A stretch of DNA of 64,000 bases from Lachnospiraceae bacterium. GTDB lineage: Bacteria; Bacillota; Clostridia; Lachnospirales; Lachnospiraceae. Position 1 is the stretch's first letter, and every line of letters starts with the position of its first letter. The stretch covers positions 1 through 64,000 of the forward strand of contig CABIZF010000007.1 of the NCBI GenBank assembly GCA_902363135.1, in the 5' to 3' direction. Of the stretch, positions 29,387-38,147 are shown one piece after another. The notes beneath the pieces were generated by a model, which saw only the letters and a list, made by a program, of their open reading frames with translations, was not told where the DNA came from and did no database searches. The position numbers were made by a program, and so were the translations under genes.

Positions 29387-30922
29387 CTATTTATTGCTGT
29401 AGAAACTCTGATACCAGTCCTGAAGCTCTGTGCGGACTTCTTCTCCGCCCTTTGCTTCAAAATCAGACTGGAAGGTCTCCAGATCATCATAGCTCTTTGT
29501 TCCCGAAATAATCTGCATGATGAAATCATTCAGGCTGTTGCTCAGTGCAGTATTGTACTTTGAATATTTCTCTGTTGCCGGTTTAAACGCAAATGGATTA
29601 TCTACAAAAATTTCCGGTGTCTCCTCATTTGCCTTAATCGTAACCGCTTCAAAGCCTGCCCACTGTGCCTCCGATTTTCTTACACGTGATGGCCATTCCT
29701 GCTTAAACTCTTCTTCATTTGTAGAATCGATATACCAGTAAGAATTTCCACGTTCTTCTGCAAAGATCGGATTGATCGGCTGGATGCTTCCATCTTCTGC
29801 ATAGTTGAAATGAACGCCCTCTTCACCGATATTGATAAACAATTGATTCTGCTCCTTTAAATTAATCCAGTTCACAACATCTGCTGCATTCTCAGAGCTT
29901 TTCAGAATAACCGTATACTGGTTGACTGCCTCTGTCCGCATAAATTTGCATGTCCCATCTGATCCCTTTAAAGCGCCTATATAGTTCAGGTCATCTAGCG
30001 AAATACCAAGTGTCTCCAGCATCGCCGGAACTGTTGTTCCAAGACCATTTCGATTAATAGATGTAATAATGGACTTTCCACCTGAAAATTTTTCACATAC
30101 TGTAGAAGCCGAATTTACGACCCAGTCCGGATCTATCAGTCCTTCTTCATTGCATTTAGAAAGAAACTCCACCATATCCTGGAATCTGTCTGCCTCTGTC
30201 ATATAGTATACCTTGCCATCCTCATCTACCATCCAGTCGCTGTAAATGCCAAATGCACACGCAATGCTCTCCGGAATAACCCAGTTTCCATTTCCTTCCG
30301 ATCCTGAAATATACGGGCCGGAGAAGATAATATACTGATCTCCATAATAATCCTTCAGCTTTACAAGACAATCGTAAAACTCATCGATGGTCTTGGGAAT
30401 CTCTGTGATCCCGGCCGCCTGCATCAGATCCCAGCGACACGCCATAAAGCCCTGTACTTCCTGATCATACGGGTATTTATACGGAATTCCGTAAATCGTT
30501 CCATCAGAATCAGAAGCCGCACGCCATGTATCCTCAGACATTCCTTTCTTGATATCCTGCCCATACGTATCCAGCAGATCGTTCAATCCGAGCAGTGCCC
30601 CCTGGCTCATCAGAATCTGAAACTGATTCGGAGATACCTGAATACAGTCATAATCGGCGCCACCAGCTACTTCCATTACCAGCTTCTCATCCGTATTCTC
30701 CGCCGGAAGTACATAATACTCCGCATCATACCCGGTCGTATCCTTGATAACGTCCGCCATGATATCTGCGTTCGGGTCAAATGCCACATTATAACCGAGA
30801 CGCTTGATCGTCACATTGCCCGGCCCCTTCAGTTCAGAACCGTCCGCCTGTGCATTGCATGCCAGCATTCCCGCTGCCAGTACTCCACATAATAATCCTG
30901 TTGCTGCCTGCCTCTTTCTCAT
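29387..30922 (-). CDS. extracellular solute-binding protein of an Lpl/YtcQ-type sugar ABC importer
   Basis: A 511-residue family 1 binding protein, within the length of the LplA/YtcQ group. The export signal RQAATGLLCGVLAAGMLACNAQA contains a cysteine that fits a lipobox poorly (G-M-L-A-C) and could instead be cut after AQA. The mature protein shows VAGGADYDCIQVSPNQFQILMSQGALLGLNDLLDTYG and the hinge region typical of sugar-binding proteins. It belongs with the two permeases upstream (31027-32872) and delivers the ligand to them. The ligand is unknown; LplABC homologues transport complex oligosaccharides or lipo-oligosaccharides. Confidence 0.9.
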   Translation of the reverse strand: MRKRQAATGLLCGVLAAGMLACNAQADGSELKGPGNVTIKRLGYNVAFDPNADIMADVIKDTTGYDAEYYVLPAENTDEKLVMEVAGGADYDCIQVSPNQFQILMSQGALLGLNDLLDTYGQDIKKGMSEDTWRAASDSDGTIYGIPYKYPYDQEVQGFMACRWDLMQAAGITEIPKTIDEFYDCLVKLKDYYGDQYIIFSGPYISGSEGNGNWVIPESIACAFGIYSDWMVDEDGKVYYMTEADRFQDMVEFLSKCNEEGLIDPDWVVNSASTVCEKFSGGKSIITSINRNGLGTTVPAMLETLGISLDDLNYIGALKGSDGTCKFMRTEAVNQYTVILKSSENAADVVNWINLKEQNQLFINIGEEGVHFNYAEDGSIQPINPIFAEERGNSYWYIDSTNEEEFKQEWPSRVRKSEAQWAGFEAVTIKANEETPEIFVDNPFAFKPATEKYSKYNTALSNSLNDFIMQIISGTKSYDDLETFQSDFEAKGGEEVRTELQDWYQSFYSNK

Positions 30923-31026
30923 AGTTCCCTCCTGTTAATAAATAATATATTTTGCGTTCAGTCTGCCTTATATGAGAATCTGTCTGCAGCCATCTTCCAT
31001 GTTTCCTGCATTCTGAACAAACTTCC

Positions 31027-31914
31027 TTAGCCCTTTACCGATCCGACGGTAATTCCCTGTACCATAAACCTTGCGACAAACGGATATAAGATTACGATCG
31101 GAATAATCGAAAGCGTTACCGTCGCAGCCACCAGTCCTTCGGATGTAATATTTGCCATAAAATTGCTTCCGCTGGCCAGATTCTCCGCGAACTCCTGGCT
31201 GTTGTTGATAATATTATACAGATATACCTGCATCGTCTGCATACCTGCTGACTTCGTATACATCATTGCGTGAAAATAATTGTTCCAGTAGGTAATCGCA
31301 TACAACAGGCTCACGGTTGCCAGCACCGGTGTCGACATCGGACATACAATGCGGGTCAGCGTCCGGATATCTCCTGCCCCGTCCAGCCATGCAGATTCCT
31401 CGACTTCTTCCGGCAGTCCCTCAAAATAGTTTTTTACAATAAACATATTGAACTGTACAATGGCAAACGGAAGAATGCAAGCCGCATAGGTATCGATCAG
31501 TCCCAGCGTACGCACAACCATGTACGCCGGTATCATTCCTCCGAAGAACACCATACTGATAACATACAAAAGAGTAAATACCTTCCGACCTTTAAAAGAC
31601 GGCTTGGACAGAGGATACGCCGTCGTAATCGTCGTAAACATACTGATTGCCGTACCTCCGATCGTAACAATCAAAGAATTTTTCAATGCATTTAAAAATG
31701 ATGTTTTCGTCAGTACATACCACACCGTTTCGAGTTGAAAACCTTTCGGCCAGAATACTACATTGCCCGCCGTTACATCCGCACCACGGCTGAATGCCTT
31801 GGAAATAATATGCAGACACGGAAGAATTGCCATCGCTGCCAGCAGCCCCATTACCACATATGCTACTACCTTCAGAAGAAGATTCGACTTTGATAATTTA
31901 ATTTTTTTATGCAT
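31027..31914 (-). CDS. sugar ABC transporter permease (YtcP/LplC-like)
   Basis: A 295-residue inner-membrane permease with about six helices. The EAA loop, which contacts the ATPase, reads EEVEESAWLDGAGDIRTLTRIVCPMSTP. The segment TTITTAYPLSKPSFKGRKVFTLLYVISMVFFGGMIPAYMVV and the end IIPIVILYPFVARFMVQGITVGSVKG are typical of the LplC/YtcP side. It lies 16 bp after its partner permease. No ATPase gene is in this operon. Confidence 0.93.
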   Translation of the reverse strand: MHKKIKLSKSNLLLKVVAYVVMGLLAAMAILPCLHIISKAFSRGADVTAGNVVFWPKGFQLETVWYVLTKTSFLNALKNSLIVTIGGTAISMFTTITTAYPLSKPSFKGRKVFTLLYVISMVFFGGMIPAYMVVRTLGLIDTYAACILPFAIVQFNMFIVKNYFEGLPEEVEESAWLDGAGDIRTLTRIVCPMSTPVLATVSLLYAITYWNNYFHAMMYTKSAGMQTMQVYLYNIINNSQEFAENLASGSNFMANITSEGLVAATVTLSIIPIVILYPFVARFMVQGITVGSVKG

Positions 31915-31930
31915 GATCTTCTCCCTTCTC

Positions 31931-32872
31931 TTACCAGATGCTGCGATGAATCAGTTTTTTGCTGATCATGTTAGCCGATACAATCAATACAAATGCGACG
32001 ACAGAATTAAACAGTCCCAAAGCGGTAGAGAGAGGAAAGTCCATCTGCCCCATACCAAGCCGGTACACATACGTCTGAATGATATCTGCCACATCATACA
32101 CTGCCGGGTTGTAAAATACGAGTACCTGCTCAAAACCGGTATCCAGAATATAACCAACTTTCAGAATAAACATCAAAACAATCGTCGGCAGCAGTCCTGG
32201 CATTGTCACATGCCAAATCTGTTTCCATTTGTTTGCTCCATCCACACTTGCTGCCTCATATAATGCAATGTCAATTCCCGTAATAGCCGCGAGGTAAATC
32301 ACCGTGTTATATCCGATCTCTTTCCAGCCCTCCGTAAATACAAGCAGCCAGCGGAAAATACCGGTATCCGTGAAAAATTTAATTCTTGCATGTCCCAATG
32401 CTGCAATCACGTTATTTACTACTCCGTAAGATCCAAACAGGGAATAGAAAATTCCAAATACAACGACCCAGGAAAAAAAGTATGGCACATAAATCGCAGT
32501 CTGTGACAGTTTCCGAAACGCCTTATTCCGAATCTCATTTAGCAAAATGGCGCAGATAACCGGAATCGGAAACAGAAACAAAATTTTCATTCCGTTTATA
32601 ATCAGTGTGTTTACCAGAACCTTTATAAATTCGGAACTCTTAAACAGCCGTTCAAAATTTGCAAATCCCACCCACGGGCTTTTTGCAATTGCATCAATCG
32701 GGTTACTTCCTGCAAAAATATTGTAATCCTTAAATGCAATCAGGATTCCGTACAGCGGTGCGAATTTGTAAATAAACAAAAAGAACAGCCCCGGAATCAG
32801 CATCAAATACATCATCGGATGACGGCGTACATATCGAAAAAACCGTCCTATTGATTGTTTTGCTTTCATCAT
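31931..32872 (-). CDS. sugar ABC transporter permease (LplB-like)
   Basis: A 313-residue permease. Its start MYLMLIPGLFFLFIYKFAPLYGILIAFKDYNIFAG and the EAA loop YEAASVDGANKWKQIWHVTMPGLLPTIVLMFILKVG are hallmarks of LplB proteins. Two adjacent ATGs follow AAAGGAG; I took the first. It is the first gene of the transporter unit, behind the promoter at 32896-32924, and pairs with the permease at 31027-31914. Confidence 0.93.
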   Translation of the reverse strand: MMKAKQSIGRFFRYVRRHPMMYLMLIPGLFFLFIYKFAPLYGILIAFKDYNIFAGSNPIDAIAKSPWVGFANFERLFKSSEFIKVLVNTLIINGMKILFLFPIPVICAILLNEIRNKAFRKLSQTAIYVPYFFSWVVVFGIFYSLFGSYGVVNNVIAALGHARIKFFTDTGIFRWLLVFTEGWKEIGYNTVIYLAAITGIDIALYEAASVDGANKWKQIWHVTMPGLLPTIVLMFILKVGYILDTGFEQVLVFYNPAVYDVADIIQTYVYRLGMGQMDFPLSTALGLFNSVVAFVLIVSANMISKKLIHRSIW

Positions 32873-32895
32873 GTTTCCTCTCCTTTCTGTCTATT

Positions 32896-32924
32896 ATTCT
32901 ACATGCGCAGGCGGAAATCATCAA
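32896..32924 (-). promoter_or_regulatory. promoter of the Lpl-type transporter operon
   Basis: On the minus strand TTGATG (32924-32919) and TAGAAT (32901-32896) are 17 bp apart, directly upstream of the LplB-like gene. The preceding 130 bp, after the histidine kinase stop, hold no other clear site. Confidence 0.5.
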
Positions 32925-33053
32925 TATTCCGGTTTTTTGTTTTCTAGTCCGATTTTTCTTGTGTGTTTTTTATATTCAGATCAGGCCTCCTGTTTTTTCT
33001 GTTGTATTTTCTATTCTTTTTGGTCGGCATTTCAACATTCATTCCGGCTTCTT

Positions 33054-34856
33054 TCACAATTCCTTGTTTCCAGGTTCCTGTATTTTTATCGTGATACAGG
33101 TCCCTGCTCCGATCCGGGATTCCACCAGAAATTCTCCTTTTTCCTTTTCAAACAGCTCCAGCCTTTTTCGGACATTCGCCACACCATAACTGCTGCCTGG
33201 CTCGATCTGTGCATTCTGCAGTCGCTTTGCCTTGGCTTCCTCCATACCGCAGCCATTGTCTTCAATTTGAATGACCGCCTCGCCGTCCGCCCTCCAGGAA
33301 CGAATAGTAAGACGCATATCCTTCCGGTCACAGTGCAAGATACCGTGGAGTAGGGCATTTTCCACAAGCGGCTGCAACGAAAGTTTGGGAATCGGTATTT
33401 GCAACGTATCCTGCTCCACCTCATAAAACACTTCAAATTTATTCTGAAACCGTTTCTGCATAATCTCGATATACGTCCGCATCAATTGGATTTCTTCTTC
33501 CAAGGAAACGATCTGTTCCCCTTTATTGATGCTCATTCTCAGATAGCGGGAAAGTGCATTAACCATCCATACCGCATCCTCTGTCTGCTCATCCATAATC
33601 ATCCATTTCAATGCATCCAGCGTGTTATACAGAAAGTGCGGTTTGATCTGTGCCTGTAGTGATTCCATCCGGTATTCGGAAATAGCAAGCTGATCCTTAT
33701 AACGTTTATCCACAATATCATGAATGGAGAGCACAATCTGCGCTGCATCCTTCTCCAGCCCTGGCAGGCCAATGCTCGCCAGCTGATCTTTTAAACGCTC
33801 CTGAAGAGTCTTATGTACATCCGAATGCACCGGCAGCGTTTCTCCAAGCTTTTCATCTGCCAGTTCCCGTACTGCAAGGTTGATGCTCTGTACAGTTCGG
33901 TTCATATTTCTGCTGTAAAACATCGTTCCGGCCAAAACCATCAGAATCAGAAAGACGGCAATCCATACGGTTATGATCGTCCGCACGACATTTCCGTCCA
34001 TCGTATACGCTTTGATCGTTTCATTTGTGCTTACTACATACCAGGGGGCATTTTTTAACTGATCAAATGCGTAGATTCTTCCCTTATATTCTATACAGCC
34101 GTTCTGTTCCGTCTGAATCTTTTGAAATGCCGTATCCGACAATGATGTTTCTTTCCCATCTCTGACGCCTAAAAGAATCTGCCCTTTTTCATCTACGAGG
34201 TACATGTGCTCGTTGCTGGAACTTCCCTCCTGCAAAATCGAGGTAAATTCCTCCGTCTTTACATCCGCACACAAAATCCCGGCCAGTTCATCATAATTGG
34301 TCAATCGTTTCACGGCCACCGCACATGTCATAACCTCATGTTCTGACCCGCTTCGGCTCAGCCGGATCTGATGGGTTCCCTGCCAGCTGATTCCTCCCCT
34401 TTTCAGCTCCTGAAGTGCTTCCTCTCGTTCATTTAAAGAATAAAAGGAATAGCTGTTACTAATCTGATCCTTATAAATTTTCGAATCTGGAACATAAATC
34501 CGTAAAAATGAAATTTTATGTTTATTGACATATTCATTCAATGTACGGCAAATCTCTGCATATTCCGTGATCTGCTCCGCAACTCCAGAATCCTGGTTCA
34601 AATATGGATAAATCGTCCCAACCAGAGAAAATACAGCCTCTTCTACCTGCTCCAGAATATTATCCACGTTGCTTCCCGCCTGTTCGGTCGCCAGCTGTGT
34701 TTTCCGGTAAAGCTCCTGTTTCATCGCCTCGGTCGAATTTTTCGCATAGAGCAGAATCAGAATGCTCAGAAGAATCAGCACGATCAGAAGTAACAACATA
34801 ATCAACGTTCGAATAAACGAATTACCTTCTTTTTTCTCTTTGTAGTACCTTCTCAT
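33054..34856 (-). CDS. sensor histidine kinase, YesM family
   Basis: A 600-residue membrane sensor. TM1 is TLIMLLLLIVLILLSILILLY, a large extracytoplasmic sensing domain follows (to about residue 285), then TM2 (IITVWIAVFLILMVLAGTMFY) and a HAMP-like stretch. The His_kinase box SLQAQIKPHFLYNTLDALKWM carries the phosphorylated histidine, and the ATP-binding part shows LSLQPLVENALLHG, IEDNGCGM and SSYGVANVRKRLELF. Its gene start overlaps the response regulator stop by 4 bp (ATGA). YesMN pairs usually sense extracellular carbohydrates and switch on the neighbouring transporter, so the LplB/C operon is the likely target. Confidence 0.94.
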   Translation of the reverse strand: MRRYYKEKKEGNSFIRTLIMLLLLIVLILLSILILLYAKNSTEAMKQELYRKTQLATEQAGSNVDNILEQVEEAVFSLVGTIYPYLNQDSGVAEQITEYAEICRTLNEYVNKHKISFLRIYVPDSKIYKDQISNSYSFYSLNEREEALQELKRGGISWQGTHQIRLSRSGSEHEVMTCAVAVKRLTNYDELAGILCADVKTEEFTSILQEGSSSNEHMYLVDEKGQILLGVRDGKETSLSDTAFQKIQTEQNGCIEYKGRIYAFDQLKNAPWYVVSTNETIKAYTMDGNVVRTIITVWIAVFLILMVLAGTMFYSRNMNRTVQSINLAVRELADEKLGETLPVHSDVHKTLQERLKDQLASIGLPGLEKDAAQIVLSIHDIVDKRYKDQLAISEYRMESLQAQIKPHFLYNTLDALKWMIMDEQTEDAVWMVNALSRYLRMSINKGEQIVSLEEEIQLMRTYIEIMQKRFQNKFEVFYEVEQDTLQIPIPKLSLQPLVENALLHGILHCDRKDMRLTIRSWRADGEAVIQIEDNGCGMEEAKAKRLQNAQIEPGSSYGVANVRKRLELFEKEKGEFLVESRIGAGTCITIKIQEPGNKEL

Positions 34857-36496
34857 TCACACTCTCCTTCCTCTTTCAGATTAACTGATATCATCCTGCT
34901 CTCACGATATTCTCGCGGCGTCATCCCGATATATTTTTTAAAAATTCTGGAAAAGTAGCTTGGAGAGAAATAACCCACTTTGTAACAGACATCATACAAA
35001 TGAATATTACTGTTCGCGAGTAATTCTTTCGCCTGTTTCATCCGTTCCTGAGTCAAATATTCATTGATCGTTTTTCCCATTGTCTGCTTAAATAGTACGC
35101 ATAAATAAGCCGGTGTCAGATTAACCATCTCTGCCAGACCAGTGACCGAAAGCTGTTCCATATAGCGTTTTGCAATAATCTGGCAGACGCAGTCTACGAC
35201 TGTATTTGTATACGGACTACTCATCTTTTTCAGATGCTCTGTAATCTCCTCGTAGAGTGAAAACAGCATATCCTCCTGCTCATTGATCCCACCACACTGA
35301 AGAAACACCGTGAGCAGACGGGCCTGCGATGCATAAACACCCATATTTTCAGGCTTCATATTGTTCATCAACTGAGCCGGCAGCAAAAGAAGCGAGATCA
35401 TAAAATTTTGCCTCGTATTTTCGTTTTCAATTTTTCGTACGTACTGCATGACATGGGTCAACGCCTGTTTCGCCTCCTGCACATCTCCACCCAGAATCCC
35501 TCTGGAAATCTCTTTTTCTGCTTGTTCTTTTAAGCTCTTTGTATCATCATCTCTATATTTTTTCACCGAAACCGGAATATCCTGACGAACAAGGTAGCTT
35601 CGACTGATCGCTTCACATGCATCCGCATACCCTTTCTGGATATTACAAAGCCCCTGAAATGGTTCGCTAATTCCTACCGAAATCTCAATTTTTGTACGCT
35701 TTAAAATCTCCCCATACAATTCTTCTGCCGCATCCAATAGGTTCTGCTCATACTCCTCATCTGGCACGGTAAGAACCGCGACATACTCCATCAGATTTTC
35801 TTTAAAAGCGACATTTGCCCCGTAATTGTCCAGAATATCTGCAAATGCCTCCTCCACTACTATACTGATCTCCTGTTTTTCCTTTTCCGAAAGTGGATCC
35901 AGAATCTTTCTTCTTGAACGATGCCGAATTCGCATGACGAGTATCACATATCTGGTACTGCTGTCCAGAGGCAGATTCAGGAAATGAACACGTTGTTCCA
36001 GACTTTCCTCCTGATCGCTATGCTCCCTTACCAGTTCTTCTAACAACCGTACACGTAACAACGGCATACTTTTTTCCAGCTTCTCTTCCATCTCCCGGAT
36101 TAAATCCTGGTCGCTTCGTTCTTTGTCCAATTGCTTTACCAGTTTTGTTACTACCCCATCCAACTCATTCAAGTCGATTGATTTCAGAATATAATCCACC
36201 GCATCAATTTTCAACGCTTCTTTCAAATATTCAACATCTGCATAGCCGCTGATGAAAAGTACCTTTACCTCCGGATAAAGCACACTTGCTTTCTGCGCAA
36301 GTGTAATTCCATCCATATGAATCATCCGCACATCCGTAATGATAATATCCACCTCATGTGTTTTCATATATTCAAATGCAGGTATTCCATCTTCAAAAAT
36401 TCCGACTATTTCGATCTTGTGACCACTCCAGTCAAAATGTTTTTTCAGGCCGTTCCGCACGGTCTCCTCATCATCACATATAATTGCCCTGTACAT
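34853..36496 (-). CDS. response regulator with AraC-type DNA-binding domain, YesN family
   Basis: A 547-residue regulator. The receiver domain MYRAIICDDEETVRNGL has acidic pocket D8/D9, phospho-acceptor D55 (IIITDVRMIHMDG) and a switch lysine in VDYILKSIDLNEL. A long middle segment follows, and the C-terminus is an AraC double helix-turn-helix (SVTGLAEMVNLTPAYLCVLFKQTMGKTINEYLTQERM and YDVCYKVGYFSPSYFSRIFKKYIGMTPREYRES). Start ATG 36496 is behind a G-rich site (GGGGGCG); an upstream in-frame ATG gives 37 unrelated residues. It is divergent from flavoprotein copy 3 with about 190 bp between them, in which GCGGACAATCCGC forms a small palindrome (near 36559-36571) that could be an operator. Confidence 0.94.
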   Translation of the reverse strand: MYRAIICDDEETVRNGLKKHFDWSGHKIEIVGIFEDGIPAFEYMKTHEVDIIITDVRMIHMDGITLAQKASVLYPEVKVLFISGYADVEYLKEALKIDAVDYILKSIDLNELDGVVTKLVKQLDKERSDQDLIREMEEKLEKSMPLLRVRLLEELVREHSDQEESLEQRVHFLNLPLDSSTRYVILVMRIRHRSRRKILDPLSEKEKQEISIVVEEAFADILDNYGANVAFKENLMEYVAVLTVPDEEYEQNLLDAAEELYGEILKRTKIEISVGISEPFQGLCNIQKGYADACEAISRSYLVRQDIPVSVKKYRDDDTKSLKEQAEKEISRGILGGDVQEAKQALTHVMQYVRKIENENTRQNFMISLLLLPAQLMNNMKPENMGVYASQARLLTVFLQCGGINEQEDMLFSLYEEITEHLKKMSSPYTNTVVDCVCQIIAKRYMEQLSVTGLAEMVNLTPAYLCVLFKQTMGKTINEYLTQERMKQAKELLANSNIHLYDVCYKVGYFSPSYFSRIFKKYIGMTPREYRESRMISVNLKEEGECE

Positions 36497-36617
36497 CTTT
36501 TCGCCCCCGTATCTGGTTTCTTTCCCTATCTTCTCTGTTTTTTCTGTGCTTGTCAATGCGGACAATCCGCAATCAAAAGATACAGACAGGATCAAAAAAA
36601 CGGACATCGAACTTGCG

Positions 36618-36647
36618 TTGACTTCAAAAGCACACCTGAATTACACT
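36618..36647 (+). promoter_or_regulatory. promoter of flavoprotein copy 3
   Basis: TTGACT (36618-36623) and TACACT (36642-36647) are 18 bp apart, 40 bp before the ATG at 36687. On the opposite strand a TTGACA lies near 36550, but the -10 for the regulator gene is poor. Confidence 0.5.
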
Positions 36648-36686
36648 GAAAAAAACAGACACATTTTTCAAAGGGGGTTTTATTTT

Positions 36687-37982
36687 ATGGAGACAGTTTC
36701 CTGCACAAGAGAGATAGCAGTAGAAAAAGACTATGACGTAGTCGTACTGGGCGGTGGTCCGTCCGGTCTTATGGCAGCAGCGGCCGCTGCAAAAGCCGGT
36801 GCCAGTACTGCCATTATAGAACAATACGGATTTTTCGGTGGAATGGCTACTGCAGGGTTGGTTGCTCCGATCAGCGTCTTTCGCTACAACGATGAACTGG
36901 TCGTCGGCGGTCTTCCATGGGAATTCATTCAGCGCATGGTATCCTACGGAGGTGCGAAGATTGAATATCCGCTTGGAAATATTTCTTTTTCTCCGGAAGC
37001 TTACAAGCTGACCGCTGATCAGTTCATTCAGGATGCCGGTGCAGTCACTTATTTTCATACCCGGCTCATTGACTGCGTGAGGGATGGCAGACAGATCACA
37101 CATGTCCTTCTGCATTCCAAATGCGGGCTCTTTGCATTAAAAGCCCGTATCTTCATCGACTGCACCGGAGATGCCGACCTTGCCGCGCTTGCCAATGTCC
37201 CGATGTTGCACTATGGAGAACCACTTCAACCGATGTCCATGTATTTCTGCCTGAATCATGTGGATACAAACGCACTTTCCAAAATCCATCATTCCTGCCA
37301 GGGCGTGAATTACCATATGGAGGATCTGCGTGATCTGCTCCTCTCAGTAGCAGAGACGGAACATCTGCCAATGTTCGGCGGTCCATGGATGTGTTATATG
37401 ATGGCTGACGACCGGGTACTGGTCAACGTCACCCGCACCAAAGCCGATATTTTAAATGAACAGGAAGCGACAAAGGCCGAAATGCAGCTGCGCAAAGATG
37501 TGCTCCGTTTCACTGAAGTACTGAAAAAATACGTTCCTGCATTTGCCCATGCAGAAGTTTTATACACATCCACACAGGTCGGTGTTCGGGAGAGCCGTCA
37601 CATACAGGGTGTACATGTACTGACCGGGGAAGAATATTTGAACGCTGTTCATTTTGAGGATTCGATTGGCCGCGGTTGTCATCCGGTAGATATCCATTCT
37701 TCCGACGGAAAATCTCAGCGCTGCGAATTTTTGAAGCAGGCAGCTTATGTACCGTACCGTTCTCTGATCACAAAAGAATATGACAATCTGATCATTGCCT
37801 GCCGTTCTTTCTCAGCCGACCGTATCGCATTTGCCTCTACCCGCGTACAAGCTTGCGTCATGGGACTCGGGCAGGCCGCAGGAATCGCAGCGGCGCACTG
37901 TGTCCGGGATAACTGCAGCGTACAGAACGTGGATATTCAGAAGCTCCGTGCAAAGCTGATCGCACTCGGCGCAAATATTTAA
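36687..37982 (+). CDS. FAD-dependent oxidoreductase (FAD_oxidored/PF12831-like), copy 3
   Basis: A 431-residue cytoplasmic flavoprotein with the same block order as copies 1 and 2. It has YDVVVLGGGPSGLMAAAAAAKAGA, IIEQYGFFGGMATAGLVAPI, RIFIDCTGDADLAALANVP, VGVRESRHIQGVHVLTGEEY and a C-terminal FAD block (NLIIACRSFSADRIAFASTRVQACVMGLGQAAGIAAAH). The dinucleotide motif is GGGPSG rather than GAGPAG. Start ATG 36687 has AAAGGGGG upstream; longer in-frame starts would run through the promoter. It is transcribed divergently from the YesN regulator and ends in a strong terminator. The third copy beside a second importer hints that all three act on related substrates. Confidence 0.88.
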   Translation: METVSCTREIAVEKDYDVVVLGGGPSGLMAAAAAAKAGASTAIIEQYGFFGGMATAGLVAPISVFRYNDELVVGGLPWEFIQRMVSYGGAKIEYPLGNISFSPEAYKLTADQFIQDAGAVTYFHTRLIDCVRDGRQITHVLLHSKCGLFALKARIFIDCTGDADLAALANVPMLHYGEPLQPMSMYFCLNHVDTNALSKIHHSCQGVNYHMEDLRDLLLSVAETEHLPMFGGPWMCYMMADDRVLVNVTRTKADILNEQEATKAEMQLRKDVLRFTEVLKKYVPAFAHAEVLYTSTQVGVRESRHIQGVHVLTGEEYLNAVHFEDSIGRGCHPVDIHSSDGKSQRCEFLKQAAYVPYRSLITKEYDNLIIACRSFSADRIAFASTRVQACVMGLGQAAGIAAAHCVRDNCSVQNVDIQKLRAKLIALGANI

Positions 37983-38002
37983 CTCAATCCCTATTTTGCT
38001 GC

Positions 38003-38053
38003 AAAAGCAGCTGCCATATCAGGGCTTTCCCTGTATGGCAGCTGCTTTCTCTG
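38003..38053 (+). terminator. intrinsic terminator after flavoprotein copy 3
   Basis: AAAGCAGCTGCCATA pairs with TATGGCAGCTGCTTT, with an inner CAGGG/CCCTG stem. A short T-rich tail follows on the plus strand and TTTTGC on the minus, so it can also stop the converging binding-protein transcript. Confidence 0.8.
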
Positions 38054-38147
38054 TCATTTATTTTTTTCCTGATCCAATCGAAGCTTCACCTTTGCTGCAA
38101 ATAAATCCGTTTCTATGAATCTATGTTTATTATGATCTATCTTCTAC

